DNA of 22,649 nt from a virus, in IMG/VR virus record IMGVR_UViG_3300023180_003441, positions 1 through 22,649 of that record. One strand, written 5' to 3'. Below the pieces are notes generated by a model. It saw only the letters and a list, made by a program, of their open reading frames with translations. It searched no databases and was not told the DNA's origin. Below are positions 1 to 6,548 of this stretch, piece after piece. Numbering within the stretch: the stretch's first letter is position 1; every line of letters begins with the position of its first letter. Position numbers and translations under genes: made by a program.

Positions 1-1
1 C

Positions 2-883
2 GCTCTTAACAGGAACCGTAATCATTTCCTTAAACCGCTTAGAGAGTTAGGTATAACCATGGATATCATTTATGGTAACCATGACACATACTATAAGAAT
101 ACAAATGAACTTAACAGCCTAAAAGAATTACTTGGCCATTATATGAATGAGATTAACATTATTCAATCTCCAACCGTAATGGATTATGATGGTATGCAGA
201 TGGCAATGGTTCCATGGATATGCCCAGAGAATGAAAAAGAATCTCTAGACTTTATTAATAATTGTAAAGCTGATTGGGTAGGTGGTCATTTTGAAATCAC
301 CGGATATGAAATGTTTGCAGGTCAGCCATCTCCTCATGGATTGGATCGATCTATATTTAAACGATTTGAGAAAGTCATTTCAGGTCATTTTCATCATAAA
401 TCATCTCAAGATAATATTGAATATCTTGGATCACAAATGGAGTTCTTTTGGAATGATGCACACGATAATAAATACTTTCACGTCTTGGATACGGATCTAC
501 GGGTTCTTACTCCTGTGCGCAACCCTCATACTATCTTCCACCGTATTCGGTATGATGATACTTGTAACGACTATACTAGCTATGATCTAGATCAAGTTGA
601 AAATAAGTTTGTAAAGATTGTTGTAATCAATAAATCAGATACATTTATGTTTGATAGGTTTATAGATCGTATTAATAATAGAAACATCCATGAACTAAAG
701 ATTGCAGAAAACTTTAACGAATTTCTTGGAGAAAATGTAGAAGATCAAGAAATATCGGTTGAAGATACCTCTACATTGCTCTATACTTATATAGACGCAG
801 TTGATACAGATCTTGATAAAGATAAGATCAAACATCAAATGTCTGAATTGATGGTAGAAGCCCAAACCCTAGAAGTAGTATGA
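2..883 (+). CDS. 47: gp47-like recombination endonuclease subunit (SbcD/Mre11 family), 5' partial
   Basis: Metallophosphoesterase subunit of the phage gp46/gp47 complex, which resects DNA ends for recombination-dependent replication and host DNA breakdown. The open frame continues to the left edge with no stop before the ATG at 59, so the start lies outside the window; roughly 45 residues are missing compared with the 339-residue T4 protein. The metal-binding GNHD motif is encoded just after position 59. Further on come a GGHFEI segment and SGHFHHK, matching the downstream phosphoesterase His motifs. The order of motifs and the C-terminus ending in MVEAQ follow T4 gp47. It overlaps gene 46 as ATGA, which indicates translational coupling of the two subunits. 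Family assignment is firm; activity is inferred from the family. Confidence 0.95.
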   Translation, partial: ALNRNRNHFLKPLRELGITMDIIYGNHDTYYKNTNELNSLKELLGHYMNEINIIQSPTVMDYDGMQMAMVPWICPENEKESLDFINNCKADWVGGHFEITGYEMFAGQPSPHGLDRSIFKRFEKVISGHFHHKSSQDNIEYLGSQMEFFWNDAHDNKYFHVLDTDLRVLTPVRNPHTIFHRIRYDDTCNDYTSYDLDQVENKFVKIVVINKSDTFMFDRFIDRINNRNIHELKIAENFNEFLGENVEDQEISVEDTSTLLYTYIDAVDTDLDKDKIKHQMSELMVEAQTLEVV

Positions 884-2598
884 TTATATTTAAAACACTT
901 AGATGGAAGAATTTTCTATCTACAGGTAATAACTTTTCTGAAGTAGACTTTACAAAAGACAAAACAACATTAGTAGTGGGCCAGAATGGTGCTGGTAAGT
1001 CTACTATGTTGGACGCCTTGTCCTTTGCTCTATTCGGAAAGGCGCATCGTAATATATCTAAACCACAATTAGTTAATTCTATTAATAATAAAGGTTGTTT
1101 AGTAGAGGTTACATTTAATGTATTAGGATCAGACTTTAAGGTCGTCCGAGGCATTAAGCCAAATGTATTTGAGATTTGGAAAGGCGAGACTATGATGAAT
1201 CAATCTAGTCACGCTAAAGAGTACCAGAAGATCCTCGAGCAGAACATTCTCAAGCTTACACATAAAAGCTTTCATCAGATTGTTGTGTTGGGATCGTCCT
1301 CCTTCATTCCTTTCATGCAGCTCTCAGCACAGAATCGCAGAGAAGTCATCGAGGATCTTCTGGACATTAATGTATTTTCTAAAATGAATAGTATTCTAAA
1401 AGAAAAGACATCTCTGCTAAAGGATAATATAAAAGATGTATCACACCAGATTGAAGTCAACAAAACCAAGGTCGAGGCCCAAAAGAAATACATACGTGAC
1501 GTTAAAGCAATTAACAAGGAAGCGAAAGAAGAGAAGCTCAAACTCATTGAGGAGCATCGAAATGAGATCGAGACTCTCAATACAACGAACACAGAGCTAT
1601 CCTCCAACGTGGAAGATAAACTATCTCCGACAACAGATTCTAAGATCCGGAAGGAAGCTAAAGTTAAAGAGCTCCAGGCCTACGAGACTAAATTTCAAAA
1701 CGACATCCGAAAGCTCGTCAAAGATGTTAAGTTTTTTGAGTCGAACGATATTTGTCCCAGTTGTTCCCAACCCATCACAGAGGAAACCAAACAAGAGCAT
1801 ATCCTGGAAGGAAAAGAAAAGGCAAAGCAATTACAGGAAGCACTTGAGACAGCTTCAACTTCTATTACCAAGCATGTAGAATGTATTAAGAATCTAGATC
1901 TTATATTAGATGATTGTAGAGAATGGCAGGCACACATACATGCCAATAATCAATCTATATCTCAATTTCAATCTGCTATTAATCGAACACAAGCAGAGAT
2001 TGATAAGTTGGATAATAATGTAGATATAGATCAGGCTAATGATGACCTTGATGAGCTTGTATTATCTGGTAATTTATTATGGGAAAATAAATTAACATTG
2101 AATGAACAACTCAACTATAATATTATTATGTCCACAATGTTAAAAGATACTGGTATCAAAACAAAAATTGTAAAACAGTATCTTCCTGTGATAAATAAAC
2201 TATGTAATCAATATCTCCAGATATTAGACTTCTTTGTGTCTTTTCATTTGGACGAAGCTTTCCAAGAAACAATTAGATCACGTTTTAGAGATAACTTCTC
2301 TTATGATTCATTCTCTGAGGGTGAGAAGCAACGTATTGACCTTGCTCTGTTGTTTACTTGGAGACAGATCGCCAAGATGAAAAATAGTGTTGCGACTAAT
2401 CTTCTTATATTAGACGAAACATTTGATTCATCTTTAGATCATGACGGTATTGACAATCTCATGAAAATCATTTATACTTTAGGAGAAAGTACGAATGTAT
2501 TTGTTATATCTCATAAGGGTGAGATGTTAGAAGGTAAATTCGAACGTAAACTTGAAATAGTGAAAGATAAAAACTTTAGTAAGATAAAAGGTAATTAA
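880..2598 (+). CDS. 46: gp46-like recombination endonuclease subunit (SbcC/Rad50 family ATPase)
   Basis: ATPase partner of gp47 in the end-resection nuclease. The 572 residues compare with about 560 in T4. Visible parts: Walker A GQNGAGKS at residues 34-41, a first coiled coil around 175-280, a zinc hook CPSC at 292-295, a second coiled coil to about 400, the ABC signature SEGEKQR from residue 479, and Walker B LLILDE at 508-513. All catalytic elements are intact. The start codon lies inside the stop of gene 47 (ATGA). Base use is uneven: stretches between about 1200 and 1850 are visibly richer in G+C and in C-ending codons than the gene's ends (hand counts of 42-45% in lines 1561 and 1741 against 27-28% in lines 1861 and 2041), hinting at a recombined middle segment. 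Confidence 0.96.
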   Translation: MIIFKTLRWKNFLSTGNNFSEVDFTKDKTTLVVGQNGAGKSTMLDALSFALFGKAHRNISKPQLVNSINNKGCLVEVTFNVLGSDFKVVRGIKPNVFEIWKGETMMNQSSHAKEYQKILEQNILKLTHKSFHQIVVLGSSSFIPFMQLSAQNRREVIEDLLDINVFSKMNSILKEKTSLLKDNIKDVSHQIEVNKTKVEAQKKYIRDVKAINKEAKEEKLKLIEEHRNEIETLNTTNTELSSNVEDKLSPTTDSKIRKEAKVKELQAYETKFQNDIRKLVKDVKFFESNDICPSCSQPITEETKQEHILEGKEKAKQLQEALETASTSITKHVECIKNLDLILDDCREWQAHIHANNQSISQFQSAINRTQAEIDKLDNNVDIDQANDDLDELVLSGNLLWENKLTLNEQLNYNIIMSTMLKDTGIKTKIVKQYLPVINKLCNQYLQILDFFVSFHLDEAFQETIRSRFRDNFSYDSFSEGEKQRIDLALLFTWRQIAKMKNSVATNLLILDETFDSSLDHDGIDNLMKIIYTLGESTNVFVISHKGEMLEGKFERKLEIVKDKNFSKIKGN

Positions 2599-2600
2599 TT

Positions 2601-3275
2601 ATGGAAATCAGTTCTAATACGGTAAACGTTCTAAAGAACTTTGGTACAATCAATAGTAATATTGTTATCAATCCTGGTAACAAACTTATGACTATTGCAG
2701 AAGCCAAGAATGTGTTAGCAGAAGCGATTGTTGACGAAACATTTGATCAAACATTAGGTATCTATGACCTCAATGAATTTCTAAATGTATTGAGTCTGGT
2801 GGATAATCCTTCTGTTAAGTTTGGTGAACAATCAATGCAGATTGGTGGTAATGCAGGTCGAGCATCTGTTAAGTATTATTACTCTGACACGGATATCTTG
2901 ACAAGCCCACAAAAGCCTATTATTATGCCCGATCCTGATGTTTGGTTTACTCTAGATCAGGATACACTTACTAATATTAAACGTGCTGCGATGTCATTAG
3001 GACATTCTCAGATGTTGATTGAACCAGATGATGGTGTTATACTATTAACAGTAGTAGATACAGAGAACACAACATCCAATTCATATTCTATTTCAGTAGA
3101 CGGAGGATACAACGAAGACTCATTCAAATTTATTATTAACATCTCTAACCTAAAGATGATATCTGATAGCTATGATGTTAAGATATCTAAAAAATTAATT
3201 TCACAATTTACAAGTTCAGACGAGAAACTCAACTACTGGGTTGCTCTAGAGAAAAATTCAACATATGGAGACTAA
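2601..3275 (+). CDS. 45: gp45-like DNA polymerase sliding clamp
   Basis: Trimeric ring that tethers gp43 to DNA and, in T4, also serves as the mobile activator of late transcription. The 224 residues are close to the 228 of T4 gp45. The N-terminal segment (ValLeuLysAsnPheGlyThrIleAsnSer), the YDLNEFL segment, the FIINISNLKM segment and the C-terminal YWVALEKNST all match the T4 protein in order. It starts two bases after gene 46 ends; a weak AAGG lies about 10 bases upstream. Presence of a clamp together with an exact late-promoter octamer at 5590 is consistent with clamp-dependent late transcription as in T4, though the late sigma factor and coactivator genes are not in this window. Confidence 0.95.
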   Translation: MEISSNTVNVLKNFGTINSNIVINPGNKLMTIAEAKNVLAEAIVDETFDQTLGIYDLNEFLNVLSLVDNPSVKFGEQSMQIGGNAGRASVKYYYSDTDILTSPQKPIIMPDPDVWFTLDQDTLTNIKRAAMSLGHSQMLIEPDDGVILLTVVDTENTTSNSYSISVDGGYNEDSFKFIINISNLKMISDSYDVKISKKLISQFTSSDEKLNYWVALEKNSTYGD

Positions 3276-3276
3276 T

Positions 3277-3504
3277 ATGTCTAAAAAAGACGAAGTAAAA
3301 ATGGCACACGAATCACATGCACCAGTATATGATCTTGCCAATCGGGTGTGCCGTTCATCTATCGCGGTTATTGATACTATGGTACAGCGTGGTGCTGTTA
3401 AAGGTGAAGAACTATCTACACTTGGTACACTACGTGATCAAGCCGTACAACTAATTCAGATGTCCGAAACATACCAACAAGATCAAGCTGCTGAAGCTGA
3501 ATAA
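3277..3504 (+). CDS. Small helical protein of unknown function between clamp and clamp-loader genes
   Basis: A 75-residue hydrophilic protein lying between genes 45 and 44, which are neighbours in T4. I chose the ATG at 3277 because a GGAG sits about 8 bases upstream; an in-frame ATG at 3265 would add four residues and overlap gene 45. The sequence looks wholly helical, has one Cys, and ends in an acidic Gln/Ala/Glu tail. I do not recognise a domain. Its position inside the clamp and clamp-loader operon suggests a replication-linked role, but that is guilt by association only. Confidence 0.8.
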   Translation: MSKKDEVKMAHESHAPVYDLANRVCRSSIAVIDTMVQRGAVKGEELSTLGTLRDQAVQLIQMSETYQQDQAAEAE

Positions 3505-3513
3505 GGATACCTT
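3503..3513 (+). promoter_or_regulatory. Short hairpin over the gene 44 ribosome binding site
   Basis: AAGG-ATA-CCTT forms a 4-bp stem that pairs the only Shine-Dalgarno-like sequence before gene 44, followed by TTTATATT and the start codon. The spacing from AAGG to ATG is long (about 15 bases). In T4 the gene 44 start region is a RegA repression target, and regA is present downstream, so a translational control site here is plausible. The stem is short and could be accidental. Confidence 0.3.
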
Positions 3514-3521
3514 TTTATATT

Positions 3522-4460
3522 ATGAGCAAAGATTTTCTTTGGGTTGAAAAATATCGTCCTAAGAATATATCCGAAACGATCCTTCCTCCTTCTCTTAAAA
3601 AAACGTTTCAGGATATGGTGGCAACCGGTGAATTGCAGAATATGCTTTTCACCGGTACTGCTGGCTTAGGCAAAACAACAGTGGCCAAAGCTCTATGCAA
3701 TGAGCTTGACCTTGATTATATTCTTATTAATGGATCAGAAGAGGGCAACATTGATACTCTTCGTGGTAAGATTAAACAATTTGCCTCTTCTGTATCCCTG
3801 CAAGGTGGTTATAAGGTTGTCATCCTCGACGAGGCTGATTATCTAAACCCCCAGTCTACACAACCTGCCTTGCGGGGATTTATCGAAGAGTTTAGTAATA
3901 ACTGTCGATTTATTCTTACATGTAATTTTAAAAATAGAATCATTGAACCATTACATTCCCGTTGTGGTGTATATGAATTCAATACCTCTAAAAAGGAAAT
4001 GGCTGAACTTGCTGGTCAGTTCTTTAAACGATTTGTATATATACTAGGACAGGAAAGTATATCATATGATCAGAAAGAGGCAGCTGATCTGATTATGAAA
4101 CACGCACCAGACTGGAGACGGGTTTTAAATGAAGCACAGCGATATTCTAATACCAATTCTTACCTTAGTATTCCTAATTCAAATAATAATTCTGGCAACT
4201 TTGGAGACCTAACTAAAATACTTAAAGATAAAAACTTTAAGGCCATGAGACGTTGGGTCGTTGATAATATGGATATGGACACTACAGCTATATTCCGCGG
4301 TCTGTATGATTCCATGTATACATATGTAGATTCACATAGTATACCTCAATTGGTTTTGTTGTTGGCTGATTATCAATATAAAGACGCCTTTGTTGCTGAT
4401 CATGAACTTAATATGGTTGCCTGTCTTACTGAAGTTATGCGAGACATTCAATTTAAATAG
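3522..4460 (+). CDS. 44: gp44-like clamp loader ATPase subunit
   Basis: AAA+ subunit of the clamp loader that opens gp45 and places it on primer-template junctions. The 312 residues are close to the 319 of T4 gp44. Walker A GTAGLGKT lies at residues 45-52, the Walker B DEAD box at 103-106, and the arginine-finger SRC motif at 146-148, each where the family has it. The C-terminal collar domain follows. The lariat-like Asn/Ser-rich stretch around residues 206-228 is low complexity and differs from T4. Its partner subunit gp62 is two genes downstream, separated by a glutaredoxin. Confidence 0.96.
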   Translation: MSKDFLWVEKYRPKNISETILPPSLKKTFQDMVATGELQNMLFTGTAGLGKTTVAKALCNELDLDYILINGSEEGNIDTLRGKIKQFASSVSLQGGYKVVILDEADYLNPQSTQPALRGFIEEFSNNCRFILTCNFKNRIIEPLHSRCGVYEFNTSKKEMAELAGQFFKRFVYILGQESISYDQKEAADLIMKHAPDWRRVLNEAQRYSNTNSYLSIPNSNNNSGNFGDLTKILKDKNFKAMRRWVVDNMDMDTTAIFRGLYDSMYTYVDSHSIPQLVLLLADYQYKDAFVADHELNMVACLTEVMRDIQFK

Positions 4461-4468
4461 GAGGTACT

Positions 4469-4759
4469 ATGGCCATAACACTTTATACACAACCACGTTG
4501 TACGTATTGTGAAATAATGAAATCAAAGCTTGACAAAACAGGATATGTGTATTATGTTATTAATATACAAGAAGATCCTAAAGCTTTGGCTTTTATGAAA
4601 GCTCAGGGCCATATAACCGTACCTCAATTATATGTTAATGATAATCATATTAATAAAAAGAATACACAAGACTATACCTCAGAAGAATTATATAAATTGA
4701 TATCCGAGAGCCTTGATAGATGGGCTTGGCAGGATAGTGGAGTTGAGCAAGGTATTTAA
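4469..4759 (+). CDS. Glutaredoxin
   Basis: Small thiol-disulfide oxidoreductase of 96 residues with the thioredoxin fold. The active-site pair is CTYC at residues 11-14 and the cis-proline loop is TVPQLYV around residues 50-56. The usual role of phage glutaredoxins is to reduce ribonucleotide reductase, which is not in this window. Unusually it sits between the two clamp-loader subunit genes; a GGAGG lies 8 bases before its ATG, and its stop overlaps the gp62 start as TAATG. The last 15 residues (rich in Trp, Asp and Gly) extend past the glutaredoxin fold. T4's own glutaredoxin-like gene (nrdC) lies elsewhere in the genome. Confidence 0.93.
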   Translation: MAITLYTQPRCTYCEIMKSKLDKTGYVYYVINIQEDPKALAFMKAQGHITVPQLYVNDNHINKKNTQDYTSEELYKLISESLDRWAWQDSGVEQGI

Positions 4760-5136
4760 TGAACCCTTTTAATTATGTTACTAGTATCAATGATACTAAA
4801 AAAGATATTATGATTGATGATATGGCTGAGAAGTCATATAATAGTTTTATGGTCAATAGATCATTAAGCTACTTTAATGACACGGCGGTCTTGGCCAATG
4901 TCATGAATCAATACCACCATTGTGATAATAAACTTCAATATCATTTTTTGATAAATACCATCAGAAAGCGTAAACGATTTTCGAAATGGATGAAACCAGA
5001 AACTGAGAGTGATATTGAGGTGATTAAACAATACTATGGCTATAGCAATGAGAAAGCCAAACAAATACTTCATCTCCTATCACCTGAACAAATAACTATA
5101 ATAAAACAGAAGGTGAGTAAAGGTGGAAGAGGCTAA
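4759..5136 (+). CDS. 62: gp62-like clamp loader small subunit
   Basis: Non-ATPase subunit that joins four gp44 copies in the T4-type clamp loader. At 125 residues it is shorter than T4 gp62 (187), and similarity is weak except for the central segment where FLINTIRKRKRFSKWMK corresponds to T4 YLMAAVPRGKRYGKWAK. The assignment rests on that segment plus position between gene 44 and regA. The C-terminal region of T4 gp62 seems reduced. It overlaps the glutaredoxin gene by one base and runs past a potential GTG start for regA. Confidence 0.85.
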   Translation: MNPFNYVTSINDTKKDIMIDDMAEKSYNSFMVNRSLSYFNDTAVLANVMNQYHHCDNKLQYHFLINTIRKRKRFSKWMKPETESDIEVIKQYYGYSNEKAKQILHLLSPEQITIIKQKVSKGGRG

Positions 5137-5161
5137 CTTAATTCAATGGAGTCCAACAGAG

Positions 5162-5533
5162 ATGTTGGAAGTGACTTTAAATGATCCAGAAGATTTTTTA
5201 AAGGTAAGAGAGACACTAACACGTATTGGTGTAGCATCTCGCAAAGATAAAAAACTATTTCAATCATGTCATATCTTACATAAACAAGGGCGTTACTTTA
5301 TTGTCCACTTTAAAGAGTTGTTTATGTTAGATGGTAAAAAGGCTAATCTCGAAGAATCAGATATTCAAAGACGCAATACTATTGCTACACTAATGAGTGA
5401 TTGGGGATTGGTCGAAATACAGGACACATCTAAAGCAGCAGATTGTGCTCCTTTGAGATTGATTAAAATATTACCGTTTAAAGAAAAGGATGAGTGGGAG
5501 TTATGTCCCAAATATAACATTGGCACGAAATGA
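5162..5533 (+). CDS. regA: RegA translational repressor of early genes
   Basis: RNA-binding protein that blocks translation start of many phage early mRNAs, including the clamp and clamp-loader genes in T4. From the ATG at 5162 the product is 123 residues, almost exactly the T4 length (122), and starts MLEVTL where T4 has MIEITL; GGAG lies 10 bases upstream. A GTG at 5123 would add 13 residues and overlap gene 62. Strongly conserved segments are PEDFLKVRETLTRIG, the SCHILHKQG stretch followed by IVHFKE, and the end EWELCPKYNIG. Placement after gene 62 and ahead of gene 43 is as in T4. Confidence 0.95.
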   Translation: MLEVTLNDPEDFLKVRETLTRIGVASRKDKKLFQSCHILHKQGRYFIVHFKELFMLDGKKANLEESDIQRRNTIATLMSDWGLVEIQDTSKAADCAPLRLIKILPFKEKDEWELCPKYNIGTK

Positions 5534-5555
5534 ATAACAGAAGTTCAAATAAATC

Positions 5556-5584
5556 GTGACTAATGGTCCAGATCCTATTATAAT
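5556..5584 (+). promoter_or_regulatory. Possible sigma70-type promoter before hsp20
   Basis: GTGACT (5556-5561, four of six matches to TTGACA), a 17-base spacer, then a perfect TATAAT (5579-5584). It lies in the only sizeable gap after regA and just upstream of a late-promoter octamer, so the hsp20 transcription unit could be read both early by the host sigma factor and late. The -35 box is weak. Confidence 0.45.
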
Positions 5585-5589
5585 TTAAA

Positions 5590-5597
5590 TATAAATA
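5590..5597 (+). promoter_or_regulatory. T4-type late promoter octamer
   Basis: The exact sequence TATAAATA, the consensus -10 element of T4 late promoters (read by the gp55-type sigma with clamp and gp33-type coactivator). It is in a non-coding gap, on the coding strand, and transcription would start near 5603, right at the first hairpin of the hsp20 leader. In an AT-rich genome an octamer can occur by chance, but the location supports function. Confidence 0.55.
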
Positions 5598-5601
5598 ATG
5601 T

Positions 5602-5625
5602 TGCAATGCGGATGGTCCGGTTGCA
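5602..5625 (+). other. Leader hairpin 1 of hsp20 mRNA
   Basis: TGCAA-TG-CGGA, a TGG loop, then TCCG-G-TTGCA: two helices of 5 and 4 bp separated by a small internal loop. It is followed by TTTATTCTT rather than a clean U-run, so it is a weak terminator candidate for the upstream operon. As the 5' hairpin of a multi-hairpin leader it fits the usual layout of ROSE-type elements, where upstream stems support the thermosensing one. Confidence 0.5.
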
Positions 5626-5629
5626 TTTA

Positions 5630-5650
5630 TTCTTGCTTGTAAAAGGAGAA
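5630..5650 (+). promoter_or_regulatory. ROSE-like RNA thermometer candidate covering the hsp20 ribosome binding site
   Basis: The 5' arm TTCTTGCTT (5630-5638) pairs with AAGGAGAA (5643-5650), closing a GTAA loop, which is of the GNRA tetraloop type. All bases of the 3' arm, including the whole AGGA core of the Shine-Dalgarno sequence, are paired; one G (5635) is bulged and one pair is U-G. The arm contains UUGCU facing AGGA, which is the hallmark of ROSE thermometers that control bacterial small heat-shock genes. The start codon is four bases after the stem. Pairing is directly visible; temperature response is inferred. Confidence 0.6.
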
Positions 5651-5654
5651 AACT

Positions 5655-6119
5655 ATGACAGGCGTACAATCACTATTTCCACGTTCATCTTTTGTTGGCT
5701 TTGACCATCTACTCAATGAACTGGACTATGTAGCTAAACACTCATCAGATAACTATCCCCCACATAATATTCTTAGAACAGGTGATCACGATTACCTAAT
5801 TGAATTGGCTGTGGCTGGATTTAGTAAGGACGAACTTAACATTGAAGTTAAGGATCGTACACTTACTGTTAGAGGTGAACATGTAAGTAAGGGTCGCGAA
5901 TACATTCACCGTGGTATTTCCACCAAGAAGTTCAAACGCACCTTTAGGCTGTCCGAACACGTAAAAGTAAACGGAGCAGACTTAGTAGACGGAGTATTGT
6001 CAGTAGAACTGAAATATGAAGTTCCAGAAGAACTGCGTCCTCGTAAAATCGAAATCGGTCATTACGAGGAATTAACAAATGACACAGACACTAAAGAGCT
6101 TCTTCAAGAAGCTGATTAA
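5655..6119 (+). CDS. hsp20: Small heat shock protein, Hsp20/alpha-crystallin family
   Basis: ATP-independent holdase chaperone, 154 residues, like the IbpA-type proteins of bacteria and the Hsp20 genes of marine T4-like phages. The N-terminal arm (1-35) contains FDHLLNEL as in IbpA; the alpha-crystallin domain covers about 36-126 with KKFKRTFRLSEHV and the A-x-x-x-DGVLSVEL signature at 108-119; the C-terminal IEI at 132-134 is the I-x-I oligomerisation motif. AAGGAG lies 8 bases before the ATG but is buried in a hairpin. The last 41 bases overlap the following DUF1127 gene in another frame, so the two are probably translated together. Confidence 0.95.
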   Translation: MTGVQSLFPRSSFVGFDHLLNELDYVAKHSSDNYPPHNILRTGDHDYLIELAVAGFSKDELNIEVKDRTLTVRGEHVSKGREYIHRGISTKKFKRTFRLSEHVKVNGADLVDGVLSVELKYEVPEELRPRKIEIGHYEELTNDTDTKELLQEAD

Positions 6120-6303
6120 CGACTATCAGATGGCCAAAGCCGTTCGTCAAACTGAAAACGAATTGCGTAAGCTAACTGATCAAGAATTGAACGATATTGG
6201 TATTGCAAGGGGTGATATTTATTCTATCGCCAGACAAGATATTGATATGAAAAAATCACATCTTATCTCACCTTTTAATCCTAACCTAAAAGGATTTGTC
6301 TAA
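6079..6303 (+). CDS. DUF1127 (YjiS-like) small protein
   Basis: A 74-residue protein with the DUF1127 core LRKLTDQELNDIGIARGDI at residues 29-47, the arginine-rich small-protein family abundant in Alphaproteobacteria. In those bacteria members have been linked to RNA turnover and to phosphate and carbon metabolism; the role in a phage is unknown. The start is inside the end of hsp20, with GAGGA about 9 bases upstream. The N-terminal part (residues 5-28) is a basic amphipathic helix. The stop overlaps the next start as TAATG. Best explanation is a host-derived gene kept by the phage, possibly to adjust host metabolism or RNA. Confidence 0.85.
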   Translation: MTQTLKSFFKKLINDYQMAKAVRQTENELRKLTDQELNDIGIARGDIYSIARQDIDMKKSHLISPFNPNLKGFV

Positions 6304-6482
6304 TGTTTTATACAGAAACAGTTACTATCGATCATCGTTCATTTGCTCAAAAACTTTGGGCTGGGTTTCAAACCTGGTGTGAGGTTGTTGGGTATAGCAG
6401 AGCGGCTGTACATCTTGCATCTCTTGGCTATCATAAAGAAGCTAAAGAATGTATGATGCAAATCGCAAAGCTGAAAAGCTAG
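6303..6482 (+). CDS. 59-residue protein following the DUF1127 gene
   Basis: An open frame of 59 codons, starting at the ATG of a TAATG overlap with the DUF1127 stop. The product has WAGFQTWCEVVGYSRAAVHL followed by a short helix with two Cys and ends in Lys-Ser. The pattern (Tyr-x-Arg-Ala-Ala, then Leu-Ala-x-Leu-Gly-Tyr and Glu-Ala-Lys) resembles small helical proteins that accompany DUF1127 genes, but I make this comparison from memory. The tight coupling to the DUF1127 gene, a stem-loop straight after it and normal codon use support it being real. Confidence 0.72.
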   Translation: MFYTETVTIDHRSFAQKLWAGFQTWCEVVGYSRAAVHLASLGYHKEAKECMMQIAKLKS

Positions 6483-6498
6483 TAGAAAAGTCTTAGCA

Positions 6499-6518
6499 GA
6501 GGGGCCTACGGGCCCCTT
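6499..6518 (+). terminator. Strong stem-loop with UACG tetraloop after the hsp20 unit
   Basis: AGGGGCC (6500-6506), loop TACG, GGCCCCT (6511-6517), plus a possible G-U pair outside. This is a perfect 7-bp GC-rich stem closed by a UNCG-class tetraloop, among the most stable RNA hairpins. No U-run follows (TTAGATCAC), so it may act as an mRNA 3' stabiliser or processing barrier, or as a T4-type terminator that depends less on a U-tract. Confidence 0.7.
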
Positions 6519-6548
6519 AGATCACACACAACACACAGGAGACATAAA

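Noticed and set aside
828-1154. Minus-strand open frame of 108 codons opposite genes 47/46
   Set aside because: It lies wholly opposite strongly conserved genes, has no ribosome binding site and no recognisable protein pattern.
4452-4459. TTTAAATA, one mismatch from the late-promoter octamer, at the end of gene 44
   Set aside because: It is within coding sequence, not exact, and expected by chance in AT-rich DNA.
5123-5161. GTG start for regA
   Set aside because: The ATG at 5162 has a Shine-Dalgarno sequence and aligns with the T4 RegA start and length.
5602-5625. Leader hairpin read as the terminator of the regA unit
   Set aside because: The stem is interrupted and no U-run follows; position inside the hsp20 leader fits a regulatory stem better. 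Partial termination cannot be excluded.
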